DNA of 64,000 bases. Source: JBBDIJ01 sp040880485 (GTDB lineage: Bacteria; Bacteroidota; Rhodothermia; Balneolales; Balneolaceae). Positions within the stretch are counted from its first letter, which is position 1. Every line of letters begins with the position of its first letter. The notes beneath the pieces are model-generated. The model was not told where the DNA came from. It was given only the letters and a program-made list of their open reading frames with translations, and did no database searches. The position numbers and the translations under genes were made by a program. The stretch spans positions 321,759-385,758 of the forward strand of contig JBBDIJ010000009.1 of the NCBI GenBank assembly GCA_040880485.1, read 5' to 3'. Positions 1-9,304 of this stretch are shown piece after piece.

Positions 1-2160
1 CAGCTTCTTGAATTTGACAAGTGCAAAGTCCGGTTCTATTCCTGTAGTATCACAATCCATGACCAGGCCAATGGTTCCTGTCGGAGCAATCACTGTAACC
101 TGAGCATTGCGAAAACCACTCTTTTCGCCCTGTTCAACGGCCCGATCTGCGTCCTGTCTCGCAGCCTTTAAAAGATAGTCCGGACAGTGAGAGGGATTGA
201 TACCCAATGGTTTGATCGTTAACCCCTCATACTCCTTGTGATCTGCATTCCAGGCTGCTCGACGATGATTTCGAAGCACTCTCTGCATATGCTCCCGGTT
301 CCGTTTATATCCGCGGAACGGTTCCAGTTCACCAGCCATTTCAGCACTCGTAGCATAGCTGCTCATGTGCAGAATTGAAGTAATAGCGCCAGCAATTGCA
401 CAACCCTCCGGACTGTCGTAGGGAACACTCTGTACCATAAGCGCAGTTCCGAGATTGGCGTATCCGAGGCCAAGGGTTCTGAACTCATAGGAGAGCTCGG
501 CAATCTCCCGGGACGGGAACTGAGCCATCAATACCGAAATTTCTAGAACCACTGTCCAGAGACGTGAAGCGTATCGAATAGACTCCACATCAAATCTGCT
601 ACACTCTTTGTCACTGAAAAACTTCATCAGGTTCAGAGAGGCCAGGTTACACGCTGTATTGTCCAGAAACATATACTCTGAACAGGGGTTACTTGCCTTG
701 ATCGGTCCATCTACGGGGCAGGTGTGCCACTCATTGATCGTATCGTGGTACTGTGTTCCGGGATCGGCACAAGACCAGGCGGCATAACCGATCTGATCCC
801 AAAGAGTGCGTGCCTTGAGCGTCTTCATCGGTTCCGGTTCCCTGCCCTCTTCACCAGCTCTCCTCCTTTCGATCCGGCCATACAGATTCCACTCGCTGTC
901 ATCTATCACGGCCCTCATAAATGAATTGGGCACTCGTACCGAGTTGTTCGAATTTTGCCCACTGACAGTTAAATACGCTTCAGAGTTCCAGTCCGTATCG
1001 TAGGCATCAAACTCTATCTCGGAAAAGCCCTGAGCGGCAAGCTGAATGACTCTTTCAATATAGTTTAACGGTACCTGGTCCCTCTTGGCTTTACGAATGG
1101 CATCACCGAGTTCACGATTTTTCAGAGGATCCCGGCTCACCGCGCCATTCAAAATCCTGCCATCAATCTCAACAGGCTGATGACAGAGGCGAATGATCTC
1201 CTTTAAATGCTTTTGCGTCAGTTTGGAACCGGTAACGATGGCAGCTACCTTCTGCTCCTCGCGGACTTTCCAGTTTACATACTCCTCTATATCCGGGTGA
1301 TCCAGATCCAGAGTGACCATTTTTGCAGCACGGCGGGTAGTGCCACCGGACTTGATAGCTCCGGCTGCACGATCACCAATTTTCAGAAAACTCATGAGCC
1401 CGGAAGAGCGCCCACCACCGCTCAACTGCTCGCCATCACCCCTCAAGTCAGAGAAGTTTGATCCGGTTCCCGATCCATACTTAAATAGTCGGGCTTCACG
1501 AACCCACAGATCCATGATTCCGCCCTCATTAACCAAATCGTCACCTACACTTTGAATAAAGCAGGCGTGCGGTTGCGGGTGACTGTAAGCATCCACGGAC
1601 TTTTTCACCTTCCCGCTCTTCGGATCCACGTAGTAGTGCCCCTGAGCGGGACCGTTAATCCCATATGCCCAATAGAGACCTGTATTGAACCATTGCGGGC
1701 TGTTCGGAGCTGCCATCTGGGTGGCAAGCATATAACAGTGCTCATCAAAAAAGACCCTTGCATCCTCTTCAGTATCGAAATACCCATGCTTCCAGCCCCA
1801 GTATGTCCAGCATCCTGCCAGACGCATAAATACCTGACGGCTGTCGATCTCGTGTGTATAACGGTTTTCCTCGTCCACCCCTTCAAGACTCTTCTCATCC
1901 GCTTCAGAACGCTGCAGCCACTCCGGAACCCCTTTCTCTCTGACCTTTCGAATCCGAACAGGCACACCGGCTTTTCTGAAATATTTCTGTGCAATGATAT
2001 CGGTCGCTACCTGAGACCACGATTCCGGTACCACCACTCCATCCATTCTGAAGACGACCGATCCGTCGGGATTTCGGATCTCGGACTTTCGTTCATCAAA
2101 TCGGATATCATCAAATGGTGTCTCCCACTCTGAACTGGTGTAGAATCTGCTGAATTTCAT
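1..2160 (-). CDS. nrdJ: Vitamin B12-dependent (class II) ribonucleoside-diphosphate reductase, N-terminal 720 codons
   Basis: Class II ribonucleotide reductase, which makes deoxyribonucleotides using adenosylcobalamin as radical generator. Reading leftwards from the ATG at 2160, the frame stays open for exactly 720 codons to the window edge, so the C-terminus is missing here. The N-terminus has the family pattern VVVPESWSQVATDIIAQKYF. Further on are the cysteine-bearing segment PHACFIQSVGDD, the glycine-rich segment KYGSGTGSNFSDLRG, the substrate-site segment NPCSEYMFLDNTACNLASLN and, near the left edge, VIAPTGTIGLVMDCDTTG. These fit NrdJ rather than class I or III enzymes. A PduO-type adenosyltransferase at 59174-59752 could provide the cofactor. 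The upstream region has DnaA-box-like sites and an inverted repeat. I looked for a cobalamin riboswitch there and did not see one. Confidence 0.93.
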   Translation of the reverse strand, partial: MKFSRFYTSSEWETPFDDIRFDERKSEIRNPDGSVVFRMDGVVVPESWSQVATDIIAQKYFRKAGVPVRIRKVREKGVPEWLQRSEADEKSLEGVDEENRYTHEIDSRQVFMRLAGCWTYWGWKHGYFDTEEDARVFFDEHCYMLATQMAAPNSPQWFNTGLYWAYGINGPAQGHYYVDPKSGKVKKSVDAYSHPQPHACFIQSVGDDLVNEGGIMDLWVREARLFKYGSGTGSNFSDLRGDGEQLSGGGRSSGLMSFLKIGDRAAGAIKSGGTTRRAAKMVTLDLDHPDIEEYVNWKVREEQKVAAIVTGSKLTQKHLKEIIRLCHQPVEIDGRILNGAVSRDPLKNRELGDAIRKAKRDQVPLNYIERVIQLAAQGFSEIEFDAYDTDWNSEAYLTVSGQNSNNSVRVPNSFMRAVIDDSEWNLYGRIERRRAGEEGREPEPMKTLKARTLWDQIGYAAWSCADPGTQYHDTINEWHTCPVDGPIKASNPCSEYMFLDNTACNLASLNLMKFFSDKECSRFDVESIRYASRLWTVVLEISVLMAQFPSREIAELSYEFRTLGLGYANLGTALMVQSVPYDSPEGCAIAGAITSILHMSSYATSAEMAGELEPFRGYKRNREHMQRVLRNHRRAAWNADHKEYEGLTIKPLGINPSHCPDYLLKAARQDADRAVEQGEKSGFRNAQVTVIAPTGTIGLVMDCDTTGIEPDFALVKFKKL

Positions 2161-2306
2161 AATCTGTATCCCGGTCTGGTTGATTGCTTTTATCTCTTCG
2201 TTCGCCCTTTGCTACTCTCACGGACGACTCCTCGGTTCTCTGCTCAATGGAGTTGACTTGCAATATATCTTTGAGCTCCTGCTACAGCAAGCAAAAAACA
2301 GTATAC

Positions 2307-2335
2307 TTTTCCACAAACCATGACAGTTATCCACA
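2307..2335. promoter_or_regulatory. Pair of DnaA-box-like sites upstream of nrdJ
   Basis: TTATCCACA at 2327-2335 is an exact match to the TTATNCACA DnaA-box consensus, and TTTTCCACA at 2307-2315 differs from it by one base. Both are in the same orientation, with starts 20 bp apart, about 150-175 bp upstream of the nrdJ start. DnaA control of a ribonucleotide reductase promoter is known for E. coli nrdAB; the same role here is inference. Two boxes without an AT-rich unwinding region or dnaA/dnaN neighbours do not make an origin. Confidence 0.4.
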
Positions 2336-2374
2336 TCCAGATTTTACAGGGTGTATTAAGGTGATCAAATTCAA

Positions 2375-2410
2375 CACTATTTATGTTTTATTTAAAATAA
2401 TTAAATAGTG
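2375..2410. promoter_or_regulatory. Inverted repeat upstream of nrdJ, NrdR-box-like half-sites
   Basis: CACTATTTA (2375-2383) and TAAATAGTG (2402-2410) form a perfect 9-bp inverted repeat with an 18-bp A/T-rich spacer, between nrdJ (leftwards) and the amidase gene (rightwards). With its flanking base each arm resembles half of the NrdR-box consensus (acaCwAtATaT), although neither arm is a complete 16-bp box. The rest of 2161-2530 shows no supported gene. Confidence 0.3.
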
Positions 2411-2530
2411 AAATTAAAATAGAAATGGTTTCCTGGATTAACTCACCGTTTCCGGATCTTCCGGTTTTCTATTTCGCTTTTTTGTGCCAATATTCCGTGT
2501 AACAACCACTCCATCGATAACCATCTTCCC

Positions 2531-4213
2531 ATGAGATTCGATTCACTGCAAACACTCCTGAGCGGTATCCTGATCGGCTCAGTCGGTATCGGTGCCATCT
2601 GGTTCATCTCCACCGACGAGATTGATTTGGAAACGGTCCGTGAGGCAGAAAAATTGATTGGATTGGAGTATTCCGATGAACAGAGAGAGATAATTCTCGG
2701 CAATCTGCAACAAAATCCGGCTATCTACAGGGAATTACGTGAACTGCACCTGCCCAATCATGTTCCTCTTCCCCTCTATTTTAATCCGGTTCCGCCCGGA
2801 AAATATTTTTCACCACCACCGGAAGTAGATATATCATGGGTTATTCCAGACGATACTGAACACCCCGCATCACTTGATGAGCTTGCTTTCTACTCCATAC
2901 CGGAACTGGCCTCCCTCCTTCGAAATAGAAAAGTTACATCTGTTGAGCTTACCGAACTCTTCCTGAAGCGTCTTGAGGACCATGACGAACAACTGGAAGC
3001 CGTAGTCACATTGACCCGCGAGAGAGCACTCCGTCAAGCCGCCGCTCTAGATCGTGAACTGGATCAGGGAGTTTGGCGAGGCCCCCTTCACGGAATTCCA
3101 TACGGCGCTAAAGATCTCTTCGCTGTGGAGGGCTACCCCACAACGTGGGGTGCCATGCCATACAGGGATCAGGTTCTTGACGAGACTGCCACCGTCATCA
3201 GGAAACTGGATGAGGCAGGAGCCATACTGATTGCCAAACTCTCTCTCGGAGCCCTCGCATATGGTGATATCTGGTTTGGCGGAAGAACGAACAACCCCTG
3301 GAATTCGGAACAGGGGTCAAGCGGCTCGTCTGCCGGATCATCTGCGGCTGTATCTGCTGGCCTGGTTCCATTTTCGCTTGGAACCGAAACTCTTGGATCC
3401 CTGGTCTCCCCGGCTGTTAGAACGGGCACAACTACACTTCGTCCCACATTCGGACGGGTGAGCCGCCACGGAGCGATGGCCCTAAGCTGGACCATGGACA
3501 AGGTAGGGCCCATGGCTCGGAGTGCAGAGGATGCCGCCATCGTTTTCGATATTATCAGAGGGCCGGACGGGTATGACCACACGGTTCAGGACTGGCCCTT
3601 TAACTATGAGAGACTGGAAAACCTTGAAGGGATCAGAATAGGAGTTGCAGAGGAGTCCTTTAGTGGTGAGTACAGCAATGCTTCAAATGACCGGGCTGTT
3701 CTCGACCTGCTGGAGTCGCTTGGCGCAGAGTTAATTCCGATTAAACTACCCGAATTGCCTACCGGCTTCACATTCAATCTCCTGACTGCAGAGGCTGCCG
3801 CAGCGTTTGAAGAGCTCACCCTGTCTGGCAGGGATAGCCTCATGGTCTGGAGTGCCGACAATGCCTGGCCACATCTCTTCAGAGGCGTTCGATTCGTCCC
3901 CGCTGTGGAGTGGATTCAGATGAATCGGGTACGATCGGAACTCATTCGAAAGATGGATGAAACTCTCGAAGGGTTGGATCTCTATGTGACACCACCATTT
4001 CGCGGTAATAATTTGACCATCTCCAATCTTACCGGCCTACCTTCTCTTGTCATCAGAAATGGATTTGATGAAGGTGGACTCCCGACCAGCATCACTCTGG
4101 GCGGGCAACTCTACGGAGAGGATATTCTCATGGCGGTTGGCGATCTCTATCAACGGACCACCGGATTTCATCTCAAACATCCATCACAATTTTTGCCCGG
4201 AAACGCCAGGTAA
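2531..4213 (+). CDS. Amidase-signature family hydrolase, membrane-anchored or exported
   Basis: Amidase-signature (GatA-like fold) enzyme of 560 residues that would hydrolyse an amide bond; the substrate is not evident. The N-terminus has a hydrophobic stretch (about residues 8-27) that could be a signal peptide or anchor, followed by a spacer typical of Bacteroidota relatives. The catalytic Lys is in GIPYGAKDLF. The Ser-rich signature follows as SSGSSAGSSAAVSAGLVPFS and LGTETLGSLVSPA, where several usual glycines are serines. RPTFGRVSRHGAM completes the core. It stands alone on the plus strand and has no gatB or gatC neighbour, so it is unlikely to be the Glu-tRNA amidotransferase subunit. 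Confidence 0.85.
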   Translation: MRFDSLQTLLSGILIGSVGIGAIWFISTDEIDLETVREAEKLIGLEYSDEQREIILGNLQQNPAIYRELRELHLPNHVPLPLYFNPVPPGKYFSPPPEVDISWVIPDDTEHPASLDELAFYSIPELASLLRNRKVTSVELTELFLKRLEDHDEQLEAVVTLTRERALRQAAALDRELDQGVWRGPLHGIPYGAKDLFAVEGYPTTWGAMPYRDQVLDETATVIRKLDEAGAILIAKLSLGALAYGDIWFGGRTNNPWNSEQGSSGSSAGSSAAVSAGLVPFSLGTETLGSLVSPAVRTGTTTLRPTFGRVSRHGAMALSWTMDKVGPMARSAEDAAIVFDIIRGPDGYDHTVQDWPFNYERLENLEGIRIGVAEESFSGEYSNASNDRAVLDLLESLGAELIPIKLPELPTGFTFNLLTAEAAAAFEELTLSGRDSLMVWSADNAWPHLFRGVRFVPAVEWIQMNRVRSELIRKMDETLEGLDLYVTPPFRGNNLTISNLTGLPSLVIRNGFDEGGLPTSITLGGQLYGEDILMAVGDLYQRTTGFHLKHPSQFLPGNAR

Positions 4214-4288
4214 TGCCCACACCGGGATAGACAAGTGTCTAATTCCCGAAATAGATATTCACCTTAAAGCCAACAGATCCTGCGACCA

Positions 4289-4465
4289 ATGCTGAAAAAT
4301 ATCCATGACTTTATCTCACTTCTGGAACCCGAAAATAACCAGATTTTTAACATGAGTCCGGAAGAGGCGGAGAAGCTGATACGTACCGGTGATCCGGAGA
4401 GGGTTCGTACCATCGAGGGCTCCTGGACAGCACTTCCGGGAATATTTATAATCATACAACTATAA
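4289..4465 (+). CDS. Small ORF, possibly a truncated remnant
   Basis: A 58-codon ORF with ATG at 4289 and stop at 4463-4465. The product begins MLKNIHDFISLLEPENNQIF and contains SPEEAEKLIRTGDPERVRTI and EGSWTALP before a short hydrophobic end. Codon use looks like real coding sequence up to about residue 50. The middle resembles the start of a longer protein, perhaps the GDPE.V..I.G.FAL region of asparagine-synthase-like proteins, cut short here. That resemblance is from memory and weak. It could be a small gene or the 5' stump of a decayed one. Confidence 0.35.
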   Translation: MLKNIHDFISLLEPENNQIFNMSPEEAEKLIRTGDPERVRTIEGSWTALPGIFIIIQL

Positions 4466-4484
4466 CTTTTTAACTAAAAGTTAT
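4462..4484. terminator. A/T-rich hairpin between converging genes
   Basis: ATAACTTTT (4462-4470) and AAAAGTTAT (4476-4484) form a perfect 9-bp stem with a 5-nt loop. It overlaps the stop of the small plus-strand ORF and the stop of the converging minus-strand gene. A-rich and T-rich flanks could let it act in both directions, but the stem has only one G-C pair per arm, so it is a weak terminator candidate. Confidence 0.35.
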
Positions 4485-6976
4485 TTAATAAGAGTTGTCT
4501 TTCGGGTCAATACTCGTTGGCCCGTCTCCATATGTATGATGTAAATCCCACTTGGAAGATCATTGGCATCCCAGGAGACGGTGTGTTCCCCGGATGAGAG
4601 AGTCTCTTCAAGTAGCAGAGCTACGCGCTGTCCGACTACATTATATACACTTAGGCTAACAAATTCTCCATCATTCGGAAGGTAAAAACTGATATTTGTG
4701 AGCGGGTAGAAAGGGTTGGGAAAGTTTTGATAGAGCTCTACACGATCCGGGTTTCCCTGCTGCAATGCAGATTCAAGAGAGGAAAACGGATCGGTTTCAA
4801 TAATCATAGTGAACCGGGGACGACTGTCAAGATCTGACACCGAATGGAGTTCGGGCAGTTCGGAAAGTTCCGGCCCGATCCCCGTATATCGGCTTTGAAA
4901 AAAATTCAGTGAATGGGACTCTCTCATATTGGCTGCCTGCCCGGTCACGTCATCTCTTATCCAGATTTCCCACTCATCAGGCAGCCATTCCAACTCATCC
5001 CATTCCAGTGTAAAGTTTCCATCTGAACCAAGGATAGAAACACCAATTGGAATCTCCATTCTCGTTTGAAGCTGAAGTGACAGATCTTTTCGACTCAAGT
5101 AGAGATCACCATCTGCCGGACTTTCCTGCACGTACAGGATCGCTCCTTCCGGCGAGATATCGGTATCCATATAAAATGGCCACACCTTCTCGAATCGATA
5201 CATAAATGGACTGGTATCCTCATCTGAATCGGTGAATGCGATCACCGCTTCATCTCGATAATTGGGACCCTGGCTATCCATACCTGAAAGTCTGAGTACC
5301 ACTCTCTCCTCATTGGATATCACCGCCGCCCTGAGAGCCTCCTGGCCCGCAGGTTTTCTAAATCGAACAGCCGTTGCATCACCCGCTTTCACTGCGAAGG
5401 GCTGCCAGGATCGAATGTGATTTTCGCCATTGTCTGGTGGGCGAAACCGGAATTGATCATGATCCCAGAGCAGTATGGCACCGGTTTCAAACTCTCCTCC
5501 AACCGGTTCAATATTTTCAAATGGAAGATCCACTGAAAAGGGATTGCCAAGCACGATCCATTGATCTTCGGTTCCCTCAATAAACAGTTCAAACTGATTT
5601 CTGGATGAGTCCCTTGCCCAGACAGTTACTTCTTCTCCCGATGATGCCCCCTTGAGAAACCAGGCCATTGGTTGATCATTCACAATACCCGTGCTGGCGG
5701 GCAATATCTCATAATCACCCGAAATGGCTTCAATGGGGCCGGGGACCGAGAAAATCTGCCAATCGGTCCCGGACTCAATAGTTCGCCCGACAAGATCAGG
5801 CGGTGTACCGGGGGTCCCAAACAGTCCGTTTGCAAATTCGCTCTGTACAATCTGCAGGTCCGACTCGGTATACTCTCCGGACTGGACAAATCCTTCATCG
5901 GCCAGTGAGAGTGCATATCCGGAATTTAACTCTCCATATTGAAGTGATGAGACTCTTCCATCGGGTGAGACAAGTTCGACAACACCACCGTCCGAATGAA
6001 ACCGCAAGCCAGGCAAAATGAAGTCAAATGGCGATTCCGGCGTGTCCGGATGGCGACTGGAAAATACCACGGTTTCACGCGGTGCAAGTGGAATAGAGTG
6101 GTCAATAACACGCTCCATCTCTTCATGACGAATCATCAGGCCAATCAGATCTGCTGGCCGGTCCAAAGGATTGTAGATCTCAATGTAGTGAAGATCCTCA
6201 CCTGTAGACAGATCTGCCGACATAATTTCGGAGATCAAAAGAGACCCTGGAGCAAACTCGAAATCGGGCTCAAAAAGCAGAGGTGAAATCTCAATATTAC
6301 CAAGCGCCACCGCATCAAAGGGTCCATCGGAGTCGGATTGATCCGGAGATGTAGTGCTCAGTAAAAGTTCCACTTCACGGCCAGGTTCCAGAAAGAGCTC
6401 CTCAATAAATAGAGAGGTGGCTGCTGGCTGCCACTCTTCGGACAGACTGCCAAAAGCATCAGTCTGAAAAAGTGAATAAGAACGGATGGGTCGAATCCCG
6501 TCGGAAAATTGAAGATCCAGATTCAGTAACAGGGGCTTGCTGCCGAAGTGAAGAAAGGAAAGGTCGAATCGTAGCTCCAGGTTTCGAACAATACTACCTG
6601 TCTGGTTCCTGATTGAAAACCGAACAAATTCCTCTTCCGAACCGTCAACCGGCCGAAAACCGACCATCGGCGATCGTTCGTCAGGCAACAGAATATGCCC
6701 CTCAAAGCGGGTGCCCCCCTTCGAAGGTCCTGTTTCTGAAACCTCGTTTGTGAAAAATAGTTGATCTGAAGAAGCACTGTCCGGTTGTACCGGATTCAAA
6801 ACCCACTCATTCAACCCGGAACGAGACTGTTCCGCCGTAAAGGAGAGCTCGAACAGACGTTCATTCTGAAGCAGGACCTGGGCGTTTACCCCATTCGCCC
6901 CGGCCAGCAGTAACGTCAGAAAAGCCTGTATCCCGAGCCATTTATAAAGGCAGCCTCTCTGTAGCTTTGCTGTCAT
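4481..6976 (-). CDS. Secreted lamin-tail-domain protein with T9SS type A sorting domain
   Basis: Large secreted protein (831 residues from the ATG at 6976; a GTG two codons upstream is possible). A signal peptide (about residues 1-33, ending NGVNAQ) leads into beta-rich sequence. A lamin-tail domain lies at about residues 245-355 (LLISEIMSADLS, YIEIYNPLDRPADLIGLMI). The final roughly 80 residues are a typical type IX secretion sorting domain: YQNFPNPFYPLTNISFYLP, then YNVVGQRVALL and LPSGIYIIHMETG ending in a basic tail. It is therefore probably exported across the outer membrane and attached to or released from the cell surface. It is transcribed alone, and no function can be read beyond adhesion or scaffold-like architecture. 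Confidence 0.88.
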   Translation of the reverse strand: MTAKLQRGCLYKWLGIQAFLTLLLAGANGVNAQVLLQNERLFELSFTAEQSRSGLNEWVLNPVQPDSASSDQLFFTNEVSETGPSKGGTRFEGHILLPDERSPMVGFRPVDGSEEEFVRFSIRNQTGSIVRNLELRFDLSFLHFGSKPLLLNLDLQFSDGIRPIRSYSLFQTDAFGSLSEEWQPAATSLFIEELFLEPGREVELLLSTTSPDQSDSDGPFDAVALGNIEISPLLFEPDFEFAPGSLLISEIMSADLSTGEDLHYIEIYNPLDRPADLIGLMIRHEEMERVIDHSIPLAPRETVVFSSRHPDTPESPFDFILPGLRFHSDGGVVELVSPDGRVSSLQYGELNSGYALSLADEGFVQSGEYTESDLQIVQSEFANGLFGTPGTPPDLVGRTIESGTDWQIFSVPGPIEAISGDYEILPASTGIVNDQPMAWFLKGASSGEEVTVWARDSSRNQFELFIEGTEDQWIVLGNPFSVDLPFENIEPVGGEFETGAILLWDHDQFRFRPPDNGENHIRSWQPFAVKAGDATAVRFRKPAGQEALRAAVISNEERVVLRLSGMDSQGPNYRDEAVIAFTDSDEDTSPFMYRFEKVWPFYMDTDISPEGAILYVQESPADGDLYLSRKDLSLQLQTRMEIPIGVSILGSDGNFTLEWDELEWLPDEWEIWIRDDVTGQAANMRESHSLNFFQSRYTGIGPELSELPELHSVSDLDSRPRFTMIIETDPFSSLESALQQGNPDRVELYQNFPNPFYPLTNISFYLPNDGEFVSLSVYNVVGQRVALLLEETLSSGEHTVSWDANDLPSGIYIIHMETGQRVLTRKTTLIK

Positions 6977-7060
6977 AGGCACTAAAATGGGTTACTTCTA
7001 ATACCACTCAAATCACCGATACCCCTACATAAAAGTTTCGCTACCAGCAAAACCGTCTAA

Positions 7061-8377
7061 TTAATCATCCATGTGAAGTGCTCCCAGTTTACCCTCGGTA
7101 TAAGCCACAGCAACGGCAACAGCTGCATCTCCTGTTATATTTACCGCTGTTCTCAGCATATCCAGAATCCGGTCTACACCCAGTATCAGCGCTATTCCTT
7201 CAACAGGGACCTGAATAGCCTGCAATACAATAACAAGCATTATGATACCGGCACCGGGTACCCCCGCAGCACCGATCGATGCAAGAGTTGCAGTCAAAAC
7301 AATGGTCAGCTGCTGGGCAATCGAGAGATCCATACCCAATGCCTGGGCAATAAAAACAGCAGCCACAGCCTGATAGAGACTTGTCCCATCCATATTGACC
7401 GTCACACCAATCGGAAGTACGAAACTGGCGACCTCTTCATCTACACCCAGATGCTTCTCTACACGCTCCATGGTGACCGGAAGAGTGGCAGCACTGGAAC
7501 TGGTACTGAAACCGAGTAGAATAGCGGGCCGGATGGCACGAAAGAAGTCTCGTAATCGCATACGACTGAACATTTTAAAAAGGGTTGAATAGACTATAAG
7601 GACATGAATCAACAGGGCAAGTGCAACCGTAAAACTGTATCCGCCAAGGGCACGTAAAAGTGAGACGGCATTTGCCGGATCATCACCTGCAAGATCCACA
7701 ATCACAGAGGCCATCAGGGCAAACACACCGTACGGTGCAAATAGCATTACAATGTCGACAATTTTTATAATCGCATCATTCAGAGCATCAAAAAACCGGA
7801 CTAGAACCTCCCCTTTCATTGCTGGAATCCCGATCACTCCGATACCGATCAAAACTGCGATAAAGACAACCTGAAGCATGTTGGAGTTGTCGGATGCAGC
7901 TTCGAACAGATTCTCTGGCACGACATCAACGAGAAATTGCAATGGGCTGCGTTCACCCACTTCTGTTGCTACTTCCCCCCTCTGCTCTACCTGTTCACTG
8001 TAACTCTCCATCAGAGAAGTACGCGTCGCCTCTGGTAGCATCTTTCCCGGCTGGATCAAATTCACTGCCGTAAGCCCGATAAGAATGGCACAGGTTGTAG
8101 TTACGAGGTAGAAGAGAATAGTTTTGCCGCCCATTCTGGAAAGCTGTGCAGTATCGTTCAGACTGGAGATTCCAACAATCAGCGAAGCGAGGATTAGTGG
8201 AATGGCGATCAGCTTCAACAGATCTACAAATATTGTTCCAAAAGGTCGTATGTAATTAACGGTAAATTCATTCCATCCTGCATAACTTGACAATAGCCCC
8301 CACAAAAGGCCCAGGATTAATCCGAATATAATCTTCCAATGCAGTTTTTTATACCAGGCCATAGGAGCTGATCCCAT
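7061..8377 (-). CDS. Dicarboxylate/amino acid:cation symporter (DAACS family)
   Basis: Inner-membrane symporter that takes up dicarboxylates or acidic amino acids with Na+ or H+ (GltP/DctA-like, 438 residues). It shows about eight hydrophobic segments, the serine-rich re-entrant loop GFSTSSSAATLPVTMERVEK, and the transport motif VNMDGTSLYQAVAAVFIAQA that forms the substrate and Na+ site in this family. LILGVDRILDMLRTAVNITGD near the end carries the conserved Asp/Arg substrate-contact region. A glutamate-type or C4-dicarboxylate substrate cannot be separated by eye. It appears to be a single-gene unit. Confidence 0.93.
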   Translation of the reverse strand: MGSAPMAWYKKLHWKIIFGLILGLLWGLLSSYAGWNEFTVNYIRPFGTIFVDLLKLIAIPLILASLIVGISSLNDTAQLSRMGGKTILFYLVTTTCAILIGLTAVNLIQPGKMLPEATRTSLMESYSEQVEQRGEVATEVGERSPLQFLVDVVPENLFEAASDNSNMLQVVFIAVLIGIGVIGIPAMKGEVLVRFFDALNDAIIKIVDIVMLFAPYGVFALMASVIVDLAGDDPANAVSLLRALGGYSFTVALALLIHVLIVYSTLFKMFSRMRLRDFFRAIRPAILLGFSTSSSAATLPVTMERVEKHLGVDEEVASFVLPIGVTVNMDGTSLYQAVAAVFIAQALGMDLSIAQQLTIVLTATLASIGAAGVPGAGIIMLVIVLQAIQVPVEGIALILGVDRILDMLRTAVNITGDAAVAVAVAYTEGKLGALHMDD

Positions 8378-8469
8378 TCTTATTCAAGTTGAGTTTAGAG
8401 TTATGGATAGGACAGTCAAACTGTTCAAGGGCAGCTTAAATCCAGATTGATAGTATCAAAGTGTTTGTC

Positions 8470-9300
8470 TCAAACAAAAAACCAGCCCGCCATCGCCGCA
8501 GTCAGGGCACCAACACCTGATGCGAACCAGTTCACCCTGTTATTCATGAGAGTCCATCGATCCCGTTGCCTCACGGTTCTCTTCTGATCACCCTGTTGAA
8601 ATAGCGAGCCAAGAAGAGAATCGAATATACACCCAAAGAAACCGGCCAGGGAAATGATTCCGAAGTCCGTCCAGCTCCATCCGGAAACTGAGAGTACATA
8701 AAGTAGTGCAACAGACGCAGCACCAGCTGCACCACCGATCAGACCTCTCAAACTCACGGCGCCATCAACACCCGGTTCAACCCGTTTCATAGAGATTAGT
8801 AACCTGGGTTTTCGTGTTGAACCGGAGCCAATCTCAGTAGCCCACGTATCGGATGTAACCACGGCAATTGCTGTGGCCGCAGAGAGAATCATCCATTCAA
8901 GCCCGGTTAAAAACCAGACAGCGGTAAAAAGTGTAAACCAGAATCCGTTGGACCAGGCCTGGGTTCCGTCTCTCCTCTCACGTTTTGTACCCGATACCTG
9001 CAACCCTCCCGGCCCTTCAAAACGATCCTCTATACGACGTGAAAGTAACGTACTGCTTATAAAAAAGAAGAGAACCAAATAGGCAATAACCCAATCACCC
9101 AGACCAAGTGCCACAGTGCCAATCACAACTACTGCAGGAATCGCATCCAGTGTAATTCGTCCAAAAATATAAGAGAGAAGTGAGATAATAATAGAAAGGC
9201 CCAGTGCGAGAACAATACGTAAATGATCCTCTGCACTGGCTTCGAAAAGGAAGATCAGAATAAGTAGAAAAAAGGCGAGTGTATTCGCAATTCGATCCAA
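8470..9300 (-). CDS. DUF92 family integral membrane protein
   Basis: Multi-pass membrane protein of 276 residues with the family hallmark SDTWATEIG and the nearby KPRLLISMKRVEPGVDGAVS and GFFGCIFDSLLGSLFQ segments. DUF92 includes plant and cyanobacterial VTE6 phytyl-phosphate kinase; a prenyl/phytyl phosphate kinase role here is only an extrapolation. The start appears to be TTG at 9300, five bases after the stop of the upstream small membrane gene (9305-9565), suggesting a two-gene transcript. No ATG is available near the N-terminus. Confidence 0.8.
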   Translation of the reverse strand: MDRIANTLAFFLLILIFLFEASAEDHLRIVLALGLSIIISLLSYIFGRITLDAIPAVVVIGTVALGLGDWVIAYLVLFFFISSTLLSRRIEDRFEGPGGLQVSGTKRERRDGTQAWSNGFWFTLFTAVWFLTGLEWMILSAATAIAVVTSDTWATEIGSGSTRKPRLLISMKRVEPGVDGAVSLRGLIGGAAGAASVALLYVLSVSGWSWTDFGIISLAGFFGCIFDSLLGSLFQQGDQKRTVRQRDRWTLMNNRVNWFASGVGALTAAMAGWFFV

Positions 9301-9304
9301 TCAA

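Noticed and set aside
1605..1994. 129-codon minus-strand ORF inside nrdJ
   Set aside because: An alternative frame of the open nrdJ coding sequence, which has clear family motifs in the main frame.
2307..2335. Replication origin based on DnaA boxes
   Set aside because: Only two boxes, with no cluster and no dnaA, dnaN or parAB neighbours. A promoter-level role is more economical.
2161..2530. Cobalamin riboswitch upstream of the B12-dependent reductase
   Set aside because: I searched both strands by eye for the conserved B12-box and the riboswitch core and found neither; the region is A/T-rich with only DnaA-like sites and an inverted repeat.
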